Positions 8,154 to 17,935 of a stretch of 59,500 nucleotides of DNA are shown here, one piece after another. The first letter of the stretch is position 1; every line of letters begins with the position of its first letter. The notes beneath the pieces are model-generated. The model did not search any database, was not told the DNA's origin, and saw nothing but the letters and a program-made list of their open reading frames with translations. The stretch is from Blautia sp. (lineage in GTDB: Bacteria > Bacillota > Clostridia > Lachnospirales > Lachnospiraceae): positions 1-59,500 of the forward strand of contig JAFVGK010000172.1 of the NCBI GenBank assembly GCA_017475035.1. Reading direction: 5' to 3'. The position numbers and the translations under genes were made by a program.

Positions 8154-8182
8154 TTGATTTTACCTCTTTACTATAGTAAAAT
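8154..8182 (+). promoter_or_regulatory. Promoter of the opp operon
   Basis: TTGATT (8154-8159), a 17-bp spacer and TAAAAT (8177-8182), about 125 bp before oppB. Confidence 0.7.
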
Positions 8183-8306
8183 ATGAACAACTTATGAAGG
8201 AAAAGACTGTTTTTGTCTTTGGCAGTCTGATTGCCGAAGCAGCAAAAACGTCATCCGAAGACATTGAATCAACCTACAAAACTGTGTTTTGGGAGGAGGA
8301 AAGGAC

Positions 8307-9254
8307 ATGGATCTTTTTGTCTATACGCTGAAGCGTATTGCTGTCTCCATTCTGACACTGCTTCTGGTCTCAGCCATCACTTTTTTCTTGATGAACGCGA
8401 TTCCAGGCAGCCCGTTTATGACGGAGAAATCTACACCCGAGCAGATTGCTTTGGCGAATGCGAAATATGGGCTGGATAAGCCTCTGCCCATACAATACCT
8501 GAATTATATCAAAAACTATCTCAAAGGCGATATGGGTGTCTCGCTGAAGATGCAGGAAGGTACGGCTGTTACCAAGATTCTCTTTGGCCAGGGAAAATTT
8601 GCTCTTTCCATCAAGCTGGGATTATGGGCTTTATTTTTTTCCGTCCTGATCGGCATTCCTTTGGGGGTCATTTCCGCATACTACAGGGGAAAATGGATTG
8701 ACAGTCTCCTGCGTGTCATCACGACCATGGGTATCGCGATGCCAAGCTTTGTCGTGGCGACTCTGATGCTCTTTGAATTTGCCGTAGAGCTGCATATTCT
8801 TCCCGTTCAATCGGATTCTTTGACAAATCCTGCAGCATACATCATGCCCGTCATCACTCTGGCGCTTGGTCCGGCTTCCCGCATCGTCAAGCTGACCAGA
8901 ACCAGTATGCTCGATTCGATCAGTCAGGATTATATCCGTACAGCCAGGGCAAAAGGCGTCAAGACAAAGGTTGTCCTTTTTAAGCATGCGCTGCGTAATT
9001 CACTGATTCCTGTGATTACCTACTTAGGACCTTTGACGGCAGGTATCATTACCGGAGCCCTTGTGGTAGAGCAGATCTTCCATATACCCGGCCTCGGAAA
9101 TTATTTTGTCACCAGTATCCTCAATCGCGATTATCCTGTCATCATGGGCACGACAGTACTGCTTGCCCTTTTGATCATCGTGATGAACCTGATCGTGGAC
9201 ATCGCCTACAAGCTGGTTGATCCAAGGATCAATATCACGAAGAAGGGGGCGTAA
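8307..9254 (+). CDS. oppB: Peptide ABC transporter permease OppB
   Basis: First gene of a five-gene oligopeptide importer. The 315-residue product has an N-terminal helix, then the binding-protein-dependent permease domain with about six membrane segments. The EAA loop that docks onto the ATPases is visible around RTARAKGVKTKVVLFKHALR. PGLGNYFVTSILNRDYPVIMG near the C-terminus is typical of OppB/DppB. The ATG at 8307 is preferred over an upstream TTG because GGGAGGAGGAAAGG precedes it directly. The next gene starts 5 bp after the stop. Di- or oligopeptides are the likely substrate; nickel or other ligands of the same family cannot be excluded. Confidence 0.92.
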   Translation: MDLFVYTLKRIAVSILTLLLVSAITFFLMNAIPGSPFMTEKSTPEQIALANAKYGLDKPLPIQYLNYIKNYLKGDMGVSLKMQEGTAVTKILFGQGKFALSIKLGLWALFFSVLIGIPLGVISAYYRGKWIDSLLRVITTMGIAMPSFVVATLMLFEFAVELHILPVQSDSLTNPAAYIMPVITLALGPASRIVKLTRTSMLDSISQDYIRTARAKGVKTKVVLFKHALRNSLIPVITYLGPLTAGIITGALVVEQIFHIPGLGNYFVTSILNRDYPVIMGTTVLLALLIIVMNLIVDIAYKLVDPRINITKKGA

Positions 9255-9259
9255 GACGA

Positions 9260-10624
9260 ATGAATCAGAAAAAATCCTTCCAGGTCTTTCATCCGGATAC
9301 GGATTCGGTCCTGGATCTGTCTCAATTTTCCGAAGCGGATTTTGCGCCGGCCAGCGCGGATGAAAAACAGTCCATGGTGCATATGCACAAAAGCGTTTCC
9401 TACTGGCAGGATGCCCTCCGCCGCTTCCGCAGAAACCATGTTTCCATGGGGGCGCTGTTTGTTTTTATCCTGATTCTGTTATTCTCCTTTGCGGGACCGT
9501 ATTTTATTCCCTACAGCTATGAGCAGCAGTACCGGAGCGCACAAAAACTGGGACCTATGGAATATTCGGCTGTGGAGCAGATGGCCCTGGAGCTCATGGA
9601 AAGCGGCGTGGATGGTATCTATGCCACCTCAACAAAATCAGGATCTCTTACCGCGATCAAAAAAGGAAACTGGTTTATCTCCCAGAATGGAAAGATCTAT
9701 GCCTTCACCCTGGAAAAGGCGATCGAAAAAGCTACATTGGTGTTGGACACGGATGCGGAGTCTCCATTATATTCCGGCAAGGATTCCAACTATGAAGACG
9801 GCACATTTTCCGAGGTTACGGTTATCGAAACAACGGATACCCCTGCAGATGATGCTCAGGAGCTGGTTCTTGACAAGAGAATCTTTCCCCATGTCTTCGG
9901 TACCGATTCTCAGGGCAGAGACCTGATGGCAAGATGCATGTACGGCTCCAGAGTTTCGATAATCATCGGCGTTGTCGCTGCGCTCATCGTCCTTGTCATC
10001 GGTGCCTTATATGGATCGATTTCCGGTTTTGCCGGCGGAAGAGTAGATTTTGTCATGATGCGTATCGTGGATCTGATCTATTCGGTCCCGGATGTACTGA
10101 TCGTTCTTCTGCTGCAGGTTGTACTGAAAGAGCCTCTGCAGCATTGGTTTGACACTGCGAAATCTCCCATTGTCACAGCGCTGGGTTCCCTGGGCGTCGG
10201 AATCGTCAGCATCTTCATTACCTTTGCCCTCCTGTACTGGGTAGGCATGTCACGTATTATCCGCGGCCAGGTTCTGCAGCTGAAGGAGCAGGAGTATGTC
10301 ACGGCGGCGACCGTTCTTGGCGCGTCTTCCTCCCGGATTATCAGGAAGCATCTTTTGCCCAACTGTGTCGGTCAGCTGATTATCCAGACCTGCCTGCAGA
10401 TACCCTCGGCGATTTTCCTGGAATCCTTCCTGTCCTATCTGGGACTTGGCGTTTCCGCCCCGATGGCTTCTCTTGGTTCGCTTTGTTCGGATGCAAAAGA
10501 GACATTTCTGCTGTTCCCCTATCGACTGCTGTTTCCCGCGATTTTGCTCAGCCTGATTGTCCTGACGCTGAACCTCGTCGGCGACGGGCTGAGAGACGCG
10601 CTGGATCCGCGCCTGAAAAATTAA
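9260..10624 (+). CDS. oppC: Peptide ABC transporter permease OppC with a long external insertion
   Basis: Second permease of the importer, 454 residues against roughly 300 for typical OppC. The N-terminal cytoplasmic segment and first helix (about 60-80) are followed by an insertion of roughly 130 residues before the FGTDSQGRDLMARCMYGSR segment that normally follows closely. The insertion is hydrophilic with beta-like stretches and should face outward, toward the binding protein. The permease domain then runs to the end, with the EAA loop near YVTAATVLGASSSRIIRKHLLPN and a usual C-terminus (GDGLRDALDPRLKN). It lies 5 bp after oppB and 11 bp before oppD. Confidence 0.9.
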   Translation: MNQKKSFQVFHPDTDSVLDLSQFSEADFAPASADEKQSMVHMHKSVSYWQDALRRFRRNHVSMGALFVFILILLFSFAGPYFIPYSYEQQYRSAQKLGPMEYSAVEQMALELMESGVDGIYATSTKSGSLTAIKKGNWFISQNGKIYAFTLEKAIEKATLVLDTDAESPLYSGKDSNYEDGTFSEVTVIETTDTPADDAQELVLDKRIFPHVFGTDSQGRDLMARCMYGSRVSIIIGVVAALIVLVIGALYGSISGFAGGRVDFVMMRIVDLIYSVPDVLIVLLLQVVLKEPLQHWFDTAKSPIVTALGSLGVGIVSIFITFALLYWVGMSRIIRGQVLQLKEQEYVTAATVLGASSSRIIRKHLLPNCVGQLIIQTCLQIPSAIFLESFLSYLGLGVSAPMASLGSLCSDAKETFLLFPYRLLFPAILLSLIVLTLNLVGDGLRDALDPRLKN

Positions 10625-10635
10625 GGAGGGTATCA

Positions 10636-11631
10636 ATGAGTGAAAATCTTTTGGAAGTAAAGGATTTGAGAGTCACCTTTTTTACCCCGGCCGGTGAAGT
10701 CAAGGCGGTAGACGGGATCAGCTATACGCTGAAAGAGCATGAGGTGATGGGCATTGTCGGAGAATCAGGCTCCGGCAAATCGGTGGAGGCTTATTCCATC
10801 ATGGGTCTGCTGGCAAATCCCGGCAGGATTGTAGGCGGCAGCGTAACCTTTGAGGGAGAGGATCTCCTTGCATATACGGCTGAACAGAAGCGTGAGTTTC
10901 GCGGAAGCAAGGCAAGCATGATTTTCCAGAATCCGATGACTTGTCTGAATCCTGTCTATACGATCGGAGACCAGCTCACGGAAGCTTTGACCTGCCATGA
11001 CAAATCCATCAGTAAAGCGGAAGCAAAAAAACGGGCAATTGAGATGCTGGAATTGGTAGGCATCAATAATGCGCCTAAACGGTTTGATCAATATCCCCAT
11101 GAGTTTTCCGGCGGGATGCGCCAGAGAGCCATGATTGCCATGGCTTTGATCTGTCATCCCAAGCTTCTGATCGCCGATGAACCCACGACAGCCCTGGATG
11201 TCACGATTCAGGCCCAGATACTGGAGCTGATGAAATCTCTTCAGGCAAAGACCGGGATGGCGATTATCTTTATTACGCATAACCTCGGAGTTGTGGCTGA
11301 GATCTGTGACCATGTCTCTGTCATGTACGCAGGGCATATCATGGAGCAGGGCAAGGTAGACGATATCTTTTATTCCCCGTCTCATCCTTATACGCAGGGC
11401 CTTTTGCGTTCCATGCCCAATCTGGATGATGAGAAGGGCAAAAAGCTGATTCCCATCGAGGGCACTCCGGTCGATCTGCTGGATCCGCCAAAGGGCTGCG
11501 CGTTCGGACCTCGCTGCGAGCATTGCATGAAGATCTGCCTGAGCAAACAGCCGCCGATTGTCGAGGTAGGGGAGGAACATTATTCCGCCTGCTGGCTTCG
11601 TGTCCGAGAGAAGGGAGGTGCCGCAAAATGA
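10636..11631 (+). CDS. oppD: Peptide ABC transporter ATP-binding protein OppD
   Basis: Cytosolic ATPase that powers peptide import with OppF. The 331-residue product has Walker [10 protein letters not shown], the signature FSGGMRQR, Walker [13 protein letters not shown], and the C-terminal oligopeptide/dipeptide domain with a Cys-rich segment ([14 protein letters not shown]), where some family members bind an Fe-S cluster. The ATG at 10636 is chosen because TTAAGGAGGG lies 7 bases upstream; reading further upstream would run into oppC. Its stop overlaps the oppF start as ATGA, indicating coupled translation. Confidence 0.95.
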   Translation: MSENLLEVKDLRVTFFTPAGEVKAVDGISYTLKEHEVMGIVGESGSGKSVEAYSIMGLLANPGRIVGGSVTFEGEDLLAYTAEQKREFRGSKASMIFQNPMTCLNPVYTIGDQLTEALTCHDKSISKAEAKKRAIEMLELVGINNAPKRFDQYPHEFSGGMRQRAMIAMALICHPKLLIADEPTTALDVTIQAQILELMKSLQAKTGMAIIFITHNLGVVAEICDHVSVMYAGHIMEQGKVDDIFYSPSHPYTQGLLRSMPNLDDEKGKKLIPIEGTPVDLLDPPKGCAFGPRCEHCMKICLSKQPPIVEVGEEHYSACWLRVREKGGAAK

Positions 11632-12620
11632 GCGAGGAGAAAAAGAGACTCGTTGAGGTGGAACGCCTCCGCAAATACTTCCCGGTTAAGGGCGGTTTTT
11701 TAAAGACTAATTATGTACAGGCTGTACAGGATGTTTCGCTGTATATTGATGAGGGAGAAACACTGGGTCTGGTAGGAGAGTCCGGCTGTGGGAAAACCAC
11801 CTTCGGACGTACGCTGCTGCAGCTTTATCACCCTACCTCCGGCCGGATCGTTTATGATGGCAAGGTGATCTATGACAGCGAGAAAAAAGTGCAGGAAAAC
11901 ATGCTTCCCTATCGGAGACGGATGCAGCTGATTTTTCAGGATCCATCCGCTTCCCTGGATCCGCGTATGACGGTCGGCGAGATTGTCGGGGAAGCCTTGG
12001 ATATCCATAAATTGTACACAGGGAAACAGGACCGGAGAGATCGAATCAATGAGCTTCTGACACTGGTCGGTCTGAATACGGAGCATGCCAACCGCTTCCC
12101 TCATGAGTTTTCCGGCGGGCAGCAGCAGCGTATCGGCATCGCGAGAGCACTGGCGGTAGAGCCGGAGTTTATCGTATGTGACGAGCCGATTTCCGCACTC
12201 GATGTTTCGATTCAGTCTCAGGTCGTCAATATGCTGGAAGAACTCCAGGAGCAGATCGGCCTGACCTATCTGTTTATTGCGCATGATCTATCCGTGGTAA
12301 GGCATATTTCCAACCGCATCGGCGTGATGTATTTAGGCTGTCTCGTAGAGCTGGCAGAGAGCTATGAGCTCTGCGCGAATCCGATTCATCCTTACGCCAA
12401 GACCCTGCTTTCCGCGGTGCCGCTCACAGACCCGGAGAAAAACCGCCATCGCAAGCGTATTTTGCTGGAAGGCGATATTCCGAGTCCCTTAAACCCGCCC
12501 TCCGGCTGCCGCTTCCACACAAGATGCCCCTACGCCACAGATCGATGCAAGGAAACCATGCCCGAACTGAAAGAATACTCCCCCGGGCACTTTGCGGCAT
12601 GTCATGCGCTGGACAAATGA
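11628..12620 (+). CDS. oppF: Peptide ABC transporter ATP-binding protein OppF
   Basis: Second ATPase of the importer, 330 residues. Walker A is GESGCGKTT, the signature is FSGGQQQR and Walker B is [12 protein letters not shown]; the C-terminal oligopeptide domain has [16 protein letters not shown], parallel to the Cys-rich tail of OppD. The ATG at 11628 overlaps the oppD stop by 4 bp and is preceded by AAGGGAGGTG. The binding protein gene follows after 183 bp that carry a hairpin, so the ATPase genes and the binding protein gene may be expressed at different levels. Confidence 0.95.
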   Translation: MSEEKKRLVEVERLRKYFPVKGGFLKTNYVQAVQDVSLYIDEGETLGLVGESGCGKTTFGRTLLQLYHPTSGRIVYDGKVIYDSEKKVQENMLPYRRRMQLIFQDPSASLDPRMTVGEIVGEALDIHKLYTGKQDRRDRINELLTLVGLNTEHANRFPHEFSGGQQQRIGIARALAVEPEFIVCDEPISALDVSIQSQVVNMLEELQEQIGLTYLFIAHDLSVVRHISNRIGVMYLGCLVELAESYELCANPIHPYAKTLLSAVPLTDPEKNRHRKRILLEGDIPSPLNPPSGCRFHTRCPYATDRCKETMPELKEYSPGHFAACHALDK

Positions 12621-12644
12621 TTCTGATAAACAGAGTATCACCAC

Positions 12645-12673
12645 TTGACATTTTTAAAAAGGTGGAGTAAGGT
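12645..12673 (+). promoter_or_regulatory. Possible internal promoter before the binding-protein gene
   Basis: A consensus TTGACA (12645-12650) is followed after 17 bp by a weak TAAGGT (12668-12673). An extra promoter would fit the high expression usual for binding proteins. Confidence 0.4.
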
Positions 12674-12688
12674 CAATATAGCCATTTT

Positions 12689-12716
12689 GCAGTCAGGGAA
12701 TGTTCTCACTGACTGC
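12689..12716 (+). other. Hairpin between oppF and the binding-protein gene
   Basis: GCAGTCAG and CTGACTGC form a perfect 8-bp stem with a 12-nt loop and no T-run. It may act as an mRNA stabilising or processing stem setting the ratio of binding protein to transporter. Confidence 0.5.
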
Positions 12717-12803
12717 TTCTGGTCAGCCCCGGGAAGGAAACGATGCGGCTTTCCCCGGACCTGATATTTCTATCCGCATCAGTAGAAAAGGAGGAAAAGT
12801 AAC

Positions 12804-14486
12804 ATGAAAAAGGCACTTGCACTCGTGCTTGCCTTCGGTATGGCGGTCAGCGCTCTTTGCGTACCTGTCATGGCTGAAGAGGGTGGTGAATCCGTCATTC
12901 GCGGATGTATTGCTTCCGAGCCCGAAACCCTGGATCCGAACCTTGAGTCCTCTGTAGATGGTGCGACCTATGCGATGCACCTTTTTGAAGGCCTGATGAA
13001 GTATGTCTCCACAGGCGAGCCGGCTGCGATCGACGGTTCCGACAATGTAGATTTCCTTGTCCCGGATTTCGGTCAGGCAGAGTCCTACGATGTCTCCGAG
13101 GACGGACTGGTTTATACCTTCCATCTGCGTGACGGACTTTTCTGGAGCGACGGCGAGCCTGTCACGGCTGAGAACTTTGTCTATTCCTGGAAGCGTATTG
13201 TCGATCCGGCAAATGCTGCAGACTATGGCTATATCCTGAACGGTATCGTAGCGAACGCTACCGCGATCCAGGAAGGCGAGGCAGAGCCGGATACCCTTGG
13301 TATCGAGGCAGCAGACGACAAGACTCTCGTCATTACCCTGGAAGCTGAGTGCCCGTATTTCATCGGCCTTTGCGCGTTTGCAGCTCTGATGCCGCTTCGC
13401 CAGGATGTCATTGAGGAAAAGGGCCAGGAGTGGACCAATCCGGGCAATATGATTTCCAACGGCGCTTATGTACTTTCTGACTGGGTACATGACAGCTACA
13501 TCGAGATGACCAAAAATGACAAGTATTACGCCGAGACCGCCGGTCCCGACAAGATCGTATGGTATCTCAACAACTCCGAGACCTCTCAGCTTGCGGCATT
13601 CCAGGCTGGCGAATATGATTTCTTTGATTCCGTTCCTGTAGATCAGATTGAATCCCTGCGCGCAGAAGGCATCGCTCATGCAGCTCCGCAGGTCGGCACC
13701 TACTATCTGTATCTGAATGCTGACAATATCCCGGACTGGAGAGTACGTGCAGCAATCTCCCTCGCGATCGACCGTGAGAACATCGTAGAGAACGTTACCC
13801 AGGGAGGCCAGACACCTGCGACAGGCATCACCGCTGCAGGCATCACCAACAGCGCCGGCGAAGAGTGGACAGCCGCTTATGGCGATTTCACCACAAAGGC
13901 ACTTCAGGAAATGTATCCTGACTATGATCTCGAGACCTATTCCGGACGCTGCGACCTTGCTGTAGCCCTTCTGGAAGAAGCAGTTGCCGACGGATATGAC
14001 GCCTCCGCAACGATCAACTATGAATACAACACCAACGAAGCTCACAAAGCAATCGGTGAAGCTGTACAATCTGATGTCAAGGGCGTACTCGGCCTTGATA
14101 TCTCCCTGAACAACTCCGAGTGGCAGACCTATACCAACAACCTTGGCGAAGGCAAATTCGGCATGGCCCGTCTTGGCTGGATTGCAGACTATGACGACGC
14201 AATCACCTACATCGAGCTGTTCACAAACGGCAATTCCTACAACTACGGCAACTGGGTCAGCGATGAATACACCGACCTTGTAAATCAGGCCAAGACCCTT
14301 CCGGGCGGCGAAGAGCGTGACGCTCTCCTTACACAGGCAGAGGAACTCATGTTTGGTGAAGGCGGCTTCCCGGTCGCTCCGATTTACTTCTACGTACAGC
14401 AGTACTGCATGAAAGACTACATCAAGAATGCAGGCTGGACCCCGCTCGGCTACTTCCTGTTCACGGAAGCCACCATCGAGAAATAA
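12804..14486 (+). CDS. oppA: Peptide ABC transporter substrate-binding protein (OppA-like)
   Basis: Extracellular peptide-binding protein of 560 residues, solute-binding family 5. An N-terminal signal peptide (about residues 1-24) ends at a signal peptidase I-like site, VMA before EE. The mature part begins with the family pattern ASEPETLDPN and continues with FHLRDGLFWSDGEPVTAENFVYSWKR split over about 110-140. Unlike most Gram-positive binding proteins it has no proper lipobox: the only nearby Cys (SALC) does not fit the consensus. How it is held at the cell is therefore unclear. AGGAGG precedes the start. It is the last gene of the opp operon and ends at the terminator at 14653-14707. Confidence 0.93.
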   Translation: MKKALALVLAFGMAVSALCVPVMAEEGGESVIRGCIASEPETLDPNLESSVDGATYAMHLFEGLMKYVSTGEPAAIDGSDNVDFLVPDFGQAESYDVSEDGLVYTFHLRDGLFWSDGEPVTAENFVYSWKRIVDPANAADYGYILNGIVANATAIQEGEAEPDTLGIEAADDKTLVITLEAECPYFIGLCAFAALMPLRQDVIEEKGQEWTNPGNMISNGAYVLSDWVHDSYIEMTKNDKYYAETAGPDKIVWYLNNSETSQLAAFQAGEYDFFDSVPVDQIESLRAEGIAHAAPQVGTYYLYLNADNIPDWRVRAAISLAIDRENIVENVTQGGQTPATGITAAGITNSAGEEWTAAYGDFTTKALQEMYPDYDLETYSGRCDLAVALLEEAVADGYDASATINYEYNTNEAHKAIGEAVQSDVKGVLGLDISLNNSEWQTYTNNLGEGKFGMARLGWIADYDDAITYIELFTNGNSYNYGNWVSDEYTDLVNQAKTLPGGEERDALLTQAEELMFGEGGFPVAPIYFYVQQYCMKDYIKNAGWTPLGYFLFTEATIEK

Positions 14487-14652
14487 TCTGAACGGAAGAA
14501 CAGGCGGATTCCCCCCAGACGGGGTAAACCGTACCGCCCGTCTCCGCTGGGATGATATCTGTCTGTCGTCCCGACGGAGATAACAATTTAGGATCCATGC
14601 ATTAATGTATATACGGATAATGCATGTACGGTTGGGTCCGAAGAAATTCGTC

Positions 14653-14707
14653 AAAAAGCACGTCGATGAGATTTATGCTTCATCAGACGTGCTTTTTGTA
14701 TGGATAA
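14653..14707 (+). terminator. Terminator of the opp operon
   Basis: AAAAAGCACGTC (14653-14664) pairs with GACGTGCTTTTT (14696-14707), with a partial inner stem, and the right arm ends in TTTTT. It lies 167 bp past the binding-protein stop. Confidence 0.8.
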
Positions 14708-14747
14708 AATTAGCTGATAGAGCTTGGAGAATTACAGTATGCGAACA

Positions 14748-14834
14748 TATTTACAGCGGAAAGATGCCGTTTACTCGGTGCGAATTCGGCGCTGTAAACG
14801 AATCAAAATGCAAGCATTCTGTCCGTTTACTATA
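14748..14834 (+). repeat. Intergenic repeat family A, copy 2
   Basis: Starts TATGCGAAC and ends with GTAAACGAATC, AAATGC-AA-GCATT and CCGTTTAC arms, parallel to 3224-3318. It lies directly before repeat E copy 2 in a 736-bp gap (14487-15222) that contains no gene. Confidence 0.6.
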
Positions 14835-14867
14835 CATATTACAAATCCTCTATTATCTATCACTATC

Positions 14868-15102
14868 CAGCTCGGCTCAGAACATGGAGGCGTACGGATC
14901 GATGTCACAATGAGCGATGCATTAGAAAAATAATTGACGAGACTGAAACCGATGGGAGACTTAAGGCGTGAGGTGGCTCCGGCTTGTCCGGAGACATTTC
15001 ACACCTTTAGTCTCCCACGGGAGATGGCTCGGCTGTTATTTTTCTGCAGAGCGAATGTGACACCGATCCGGGAGCCGGCGCAAACCATGAAGCCGAGCGT
15101 CA
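14868..15102 (+). repeat. Structured intergenic repeat family E, copy 2
   Basis: Same fold as 6451-6690: GATCGATGTCACA (14897-14909) pairs with TGTGACACCGATC (15056-15068), GGGAGACT (14954-14961) with AGTCTCCC (15009-15016), and an inner stem (14968-14982 with 14988-15002) closes on a 5-nt loop. Changes relative to copy 1 mostly keep pairing, for instance C-G to G-C in the inner stem and U-A to C-G in the outer stem. Confidence 0.75.
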
Positions 15103-15168
15103 TACTATCGCAGAAACGCTGAACACTCCTATGAGCAAAACGTATCCCGGGTGGCATAAGGAAAAATG

Positions 15169-15197
15169 TTGCAAAACCCCCTTATTCATGCTATGAT
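15169..15197 (+). promoter_or_regulatory. Promoter of the aminopeptidase P gene
   Basis: TTGCAA (15169-15174), a 17-bp spacer and TATGAT (15192-15197), 25 bp before the start codon. Confidence 0.7.
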
Positions 15198-15222
15198 CAC
15201 TTGATAAACAAAGGAAGGGGCG

Positions 15223-17040
15223 ATGAAAAACAATATGAGCGAAGCGTTAGAGCAGGTTCCCGGGCGTCTTGCAGCCCTGCGCAAAAGGATGGCAGCGGAG
15301 GGAATTGATGCATATCTCGTTCCGACAGATGATTTTCATTCTTCGGAGTATGTCGGCTCGTACTTCATGTGCCGGCGTTATCTGACAGGTTTTACCGGTT
15401 CTGCCGGTACAGCTGTCGTGACACAGGACTTTGCCGGACTCTGGACCGACGGACGCTACTTTTTGCAGGCTGAGAGACAACTGACAGGGACCGGCTTTAC
15501 CCTGATGAAAATAGATGAGGAAGGCGTGCCCGATATTCATCAATTCTTAAAGGACACACTAAAAAAAGGCCAATGCCTTGGCTTCGACGGAAGAACCGTA
15601 AGCGAAGAAGAAGCTGCCCGATTTGAAAAGGAACTAGTACCCGGCGGCGTCCATCTTCGACTGGATACAGATCTGGCAGGCGAGATCTGGACCGATCGTC
15701 CGGCCAGGTCACAAGAACCCGTTTTTTCCCTGGACGAGACATACTGCGGGGAATCCAGAACAGACAAGATCCTCCGTGTCCGCCGCGCAATGCAGGAAAA
15801 GAAAGCAGATCATTTTGTATTATCCTGCCTTGATGACATCGCATGGCTGCTCAATCTGCGCGGCAATGATGTCTCCTGCAACCCTGTTTTTCTGGCATAT
15901 CTCATCATGGGCCTTCACAAAACTCTTATCTATGCTTCCGAAGAAGCTTTTTCCGAAGAGCTGAAAAAGCTTCTATTAAAAGATGAGATCGAAATTCGTC
16001 CATATGACTCATTTTATAACGACCTGACCTCTTTGCAGGCGAAACGGATCTGGGTCTGCAAAGCAAAGGTAAACAGCCTGCTTTCCCGCAGCCTGCCTGC
16101 AAATGCGGAGATTGTGGATGAAGAAAACCCGACCATGCTGATGAAAGCGGTTAAAAATGAAACGGAAATTCAAAACATGCGTCTGGCTCATATTCGTGAC
16201 GGAGCAGCCGTTACCAGATTCATATACTGGCTGAAAAAGCATGTTGCTGAAGGCGGAATCACAGAATTATCCGCGGCAGAAAAGCTTTATGAACTGCGCA
16301 GCGCGGGAGAACATTTTTGCGGAAACAGCTTCGATCCCATTATTGCTTATGGCAGGCATGGAGCAATCATTCACTACTCTGCTACGGAAGAGACGGATAT
16401 TGAGCTGCAGCCGAGGGGTTTTGTACTGGCAGACACCGGCGGACAATATCTGGAAGGAACGACGGATATCACCAGAACGATTGCCCTGGGAGAACTGACG
16501 GAGGAAGAAAAGGTATATTTTACGGCAGTGCTCAGAGGTCACATCGCCTTGGCTGACGCAATATTTAAAGAAGGAACAGCAGGCTATGATCTGGATGTCC
16601 TTGCGAGGCTTCCTCTATGGGAAATCGGCGCGGATTATAATCATGGAACCGGTCACGGCGTCGGTTATTATCTGAATGTGCATGAAGGACCACAGCGGAT
16701 CCATTATAAGCTGCCAAAAGGAAAACCCGCTTCGGCACCCTTTGCTCCCGGCATGATCACATCCGATGAGCCGGGCTATTACGCGCCGGGAAAATTCGGG
16801 ATCCGTCACGAAAATCTGGTTCTGTGCGTAAAAGGGGAGAAGACGGAATACGGACAATTTTTGCGCTTTGAGCCTTTGACACTGGTTCCCTTCGACCTGG
16901 ATGGAATTCTGACCGAAAAAATGACCTCCGGTGAAAAAGCCTGGCTGAACAACTACCATCAAAAAGTACGGGAAACCATCTCACCATATCTTGAACCGGA
17001 TGAAGCCAGATGGCTGGCTGAAGCCACGAGGAGAATATGA
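15223..17040 (+). CDS. pepP: Xaa-Pro aminopeptidase (aminopeptidase P, M24B)
   Basis: Cytosolic dimetal peptidase that removes N-terminal residues preceding proline. The 605-residue product has two N-terminal creatinase-like domains and a C-terminal pita-bread catalytic domain. The metal ligands are visible: Asp residues in DTGGQYLEGTTDITRT, His in HGTGHGVGYYLNVHEGP, Glu in DEPGYY and Glu in IRHENLV. The length matches the long, eukaryote-like aminopeptidase P rather than the ~350-residue short form. GGAAGGGGCG precedes the ATG. Its stop overlaps the start of the next gene by 4 bp. It follows the opp operon, so imported peptides may be its substrates. Confidence 0.93.
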   Translation: MKNNMSEALEQVPGRLAALRKRMAAEGIDAYLVPTDDFHSSEYVGSYFMCRRYLTGFTGSAGTAVVTQDFAGLWTDGRYFLQAERQLTGTGFTLMKIDEEGVPDIHQFLKDTLKKGQCLGFDGRTVSEEEAARFEKELVPGGVHLRLDTDLAGEIWTDRPARSQEPVFSLDETYCGESRTDKILRVRRAMQEKKADHFVLSCLDDIAWLLNLRGNDVSCNPVFLAYLIMGLHKTLIYASEEAFSEELKKLLLKDEIEIRPYDSFYNDLTSLQAKRIWVCKAKVNSLLSRSLPANAEIVDEENPTMLMKAVKNETEIQNMRLAHIRDGAAVTRFIYWLKKHVAEGGITELSAAEKLYELRSAGEHFCGNSFDPIIAYGRHGAIIHYSATEETDIELQPRGFVLADTGGQYLEGTTDITRTIALGELTEEEKVYFTAVLRGHIALADAIFKEGTAGYDLDVLARLPLWEIGADYNHGTGHGVGYYLNVHEGPQRIHYKLPKGKPASAPFAPGMITSDEPGYYAPGKFGIRHENLVLCVKGEKTEYGQFLRFEPLTLVPFDLDGILTEKMTSGEKAWLNNYHQKVRETISPYLEPDEARWLAEATRRI

Positions 17041-17822
17041 ACAGAAAATTAGTCTTTTTTGATATCGACAGGACAATCTGGGATCGCAAAAATTATATTC
17101 CTCCCGGCACGGTGGAAGCAATCCGCATGCTGAGAAAAAACGGGCATCTTGTATTTATAAACAGCGGACGGGCCCGAGGCTATATTTTTCATCCCGATCT
17201 GTTGGAAATAGGTTTTGACGGGATTATATCCGGATGCGGCACGATGGTTGAATATCAGGGAAAAACTGTTTACTGCCATATGATGGACAATGATTTTGCG
17301 GCTGATACGATCAAGATGGTTCGAGAATATGGATTTCGACCGATATTAGAAGGCGTCCGTTATCTCTATTTTGATGAAGAAGAATTCGGCGGCGACCCTT
17401 ATGGGGAAAAATTGCGGTCTGATCTGGGAGACCGTCTTCGAACGATAAAGAATCACTGGGCAAACTGGGATATCGTAAAGTTTTCCTGTGCCACGGATCA
17501 TGCCGACAGAACCGGCTGCTTCCGTGAATTGGAGCAGGACTTTGACTTTATGATCCATAACGAAACCGTAGCCGAGATTGTTCCGAAAGGCTACCACAAG
17601 GGAGTTGGGATCAGTAAGGTATGTGAACTACTTGGGGAGGATCGGAAAGATACGATTGCCTTTGGCGACAGTGCGAATGATCTGGGGATGTTTTCAACTG
17701 CAGGCTTCAGTGTCTGTATGGGAAACGGAACAGAAGAAGCAAGGGCCGCGGCTGATTATGTGACCTCCGGCCTGTATGAGGACGGAATCTGGAATGCATG
17801 CCGGTATCTCAACCTGATTTAA
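17037..17822 (+). CDS. HAD-superfamily phosphatase, Cof-type
   Basis: Cytosolic Mg-dependent hydrolase of 261 residues. Motif I is FFDIDRTIWD (about 6-15), where the first Asp is the nucleophile; motif IV is GDSANDLGMF near residue 216; the middle holds the alpha/beta cap of the Cof (type IIB) group. Members dephosphorylate sugar phosphates or cofactors, but the substrate cannot be read from sequence. It is translationally coupled to pepP through an ATGA overlap. About 110 bp separate it from larB, with no obvious terminator, so the lar genes may be co-transcribed. Confidence 0.85.
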   Translation: MNRKLVFFDIDRTIWDRKNYIPPGTVEAIRMLRKNGHLVFINSGRARGYIFHPDLLEIGFDGIISGCGTMVEYQGKTVYCHMMDNDFAADTIKMVREYGFRPILEGVRYLYFDEEEFGGDPYGEKLRSDLGDRLRTIKNHWANWDIVKFSCATDHADRTGCFRELEQDFDFMIHNETVAEIVPKGYHKGVGISKVCELLGEDRKDTIAFGDSANDLGMFSTAGFSVCMGNGTEEARAAADYVTSGLYEDGIWNACRYLNLI

Positions 17823-17935
17823 TTATGCATGCCGGGGATTTCAGGCGCAGCAGCCGGAGGACAGAATAGAAAGCAGCTTCTCAGGATTGAGAGCACAGAG
17901 TCAGATCAGATGTAACATTATCAGGAAATACAGAT

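Noticed and set aside
12723-14654. Open frame of 643 codons on the minus strand opposite the peptide-binding protein gene
   Set aside because: It mirrors the OppA coding sequence, has no ribosome-binding site or recognisable domain, and the plus strand has a signal peptide and clear family motifs.
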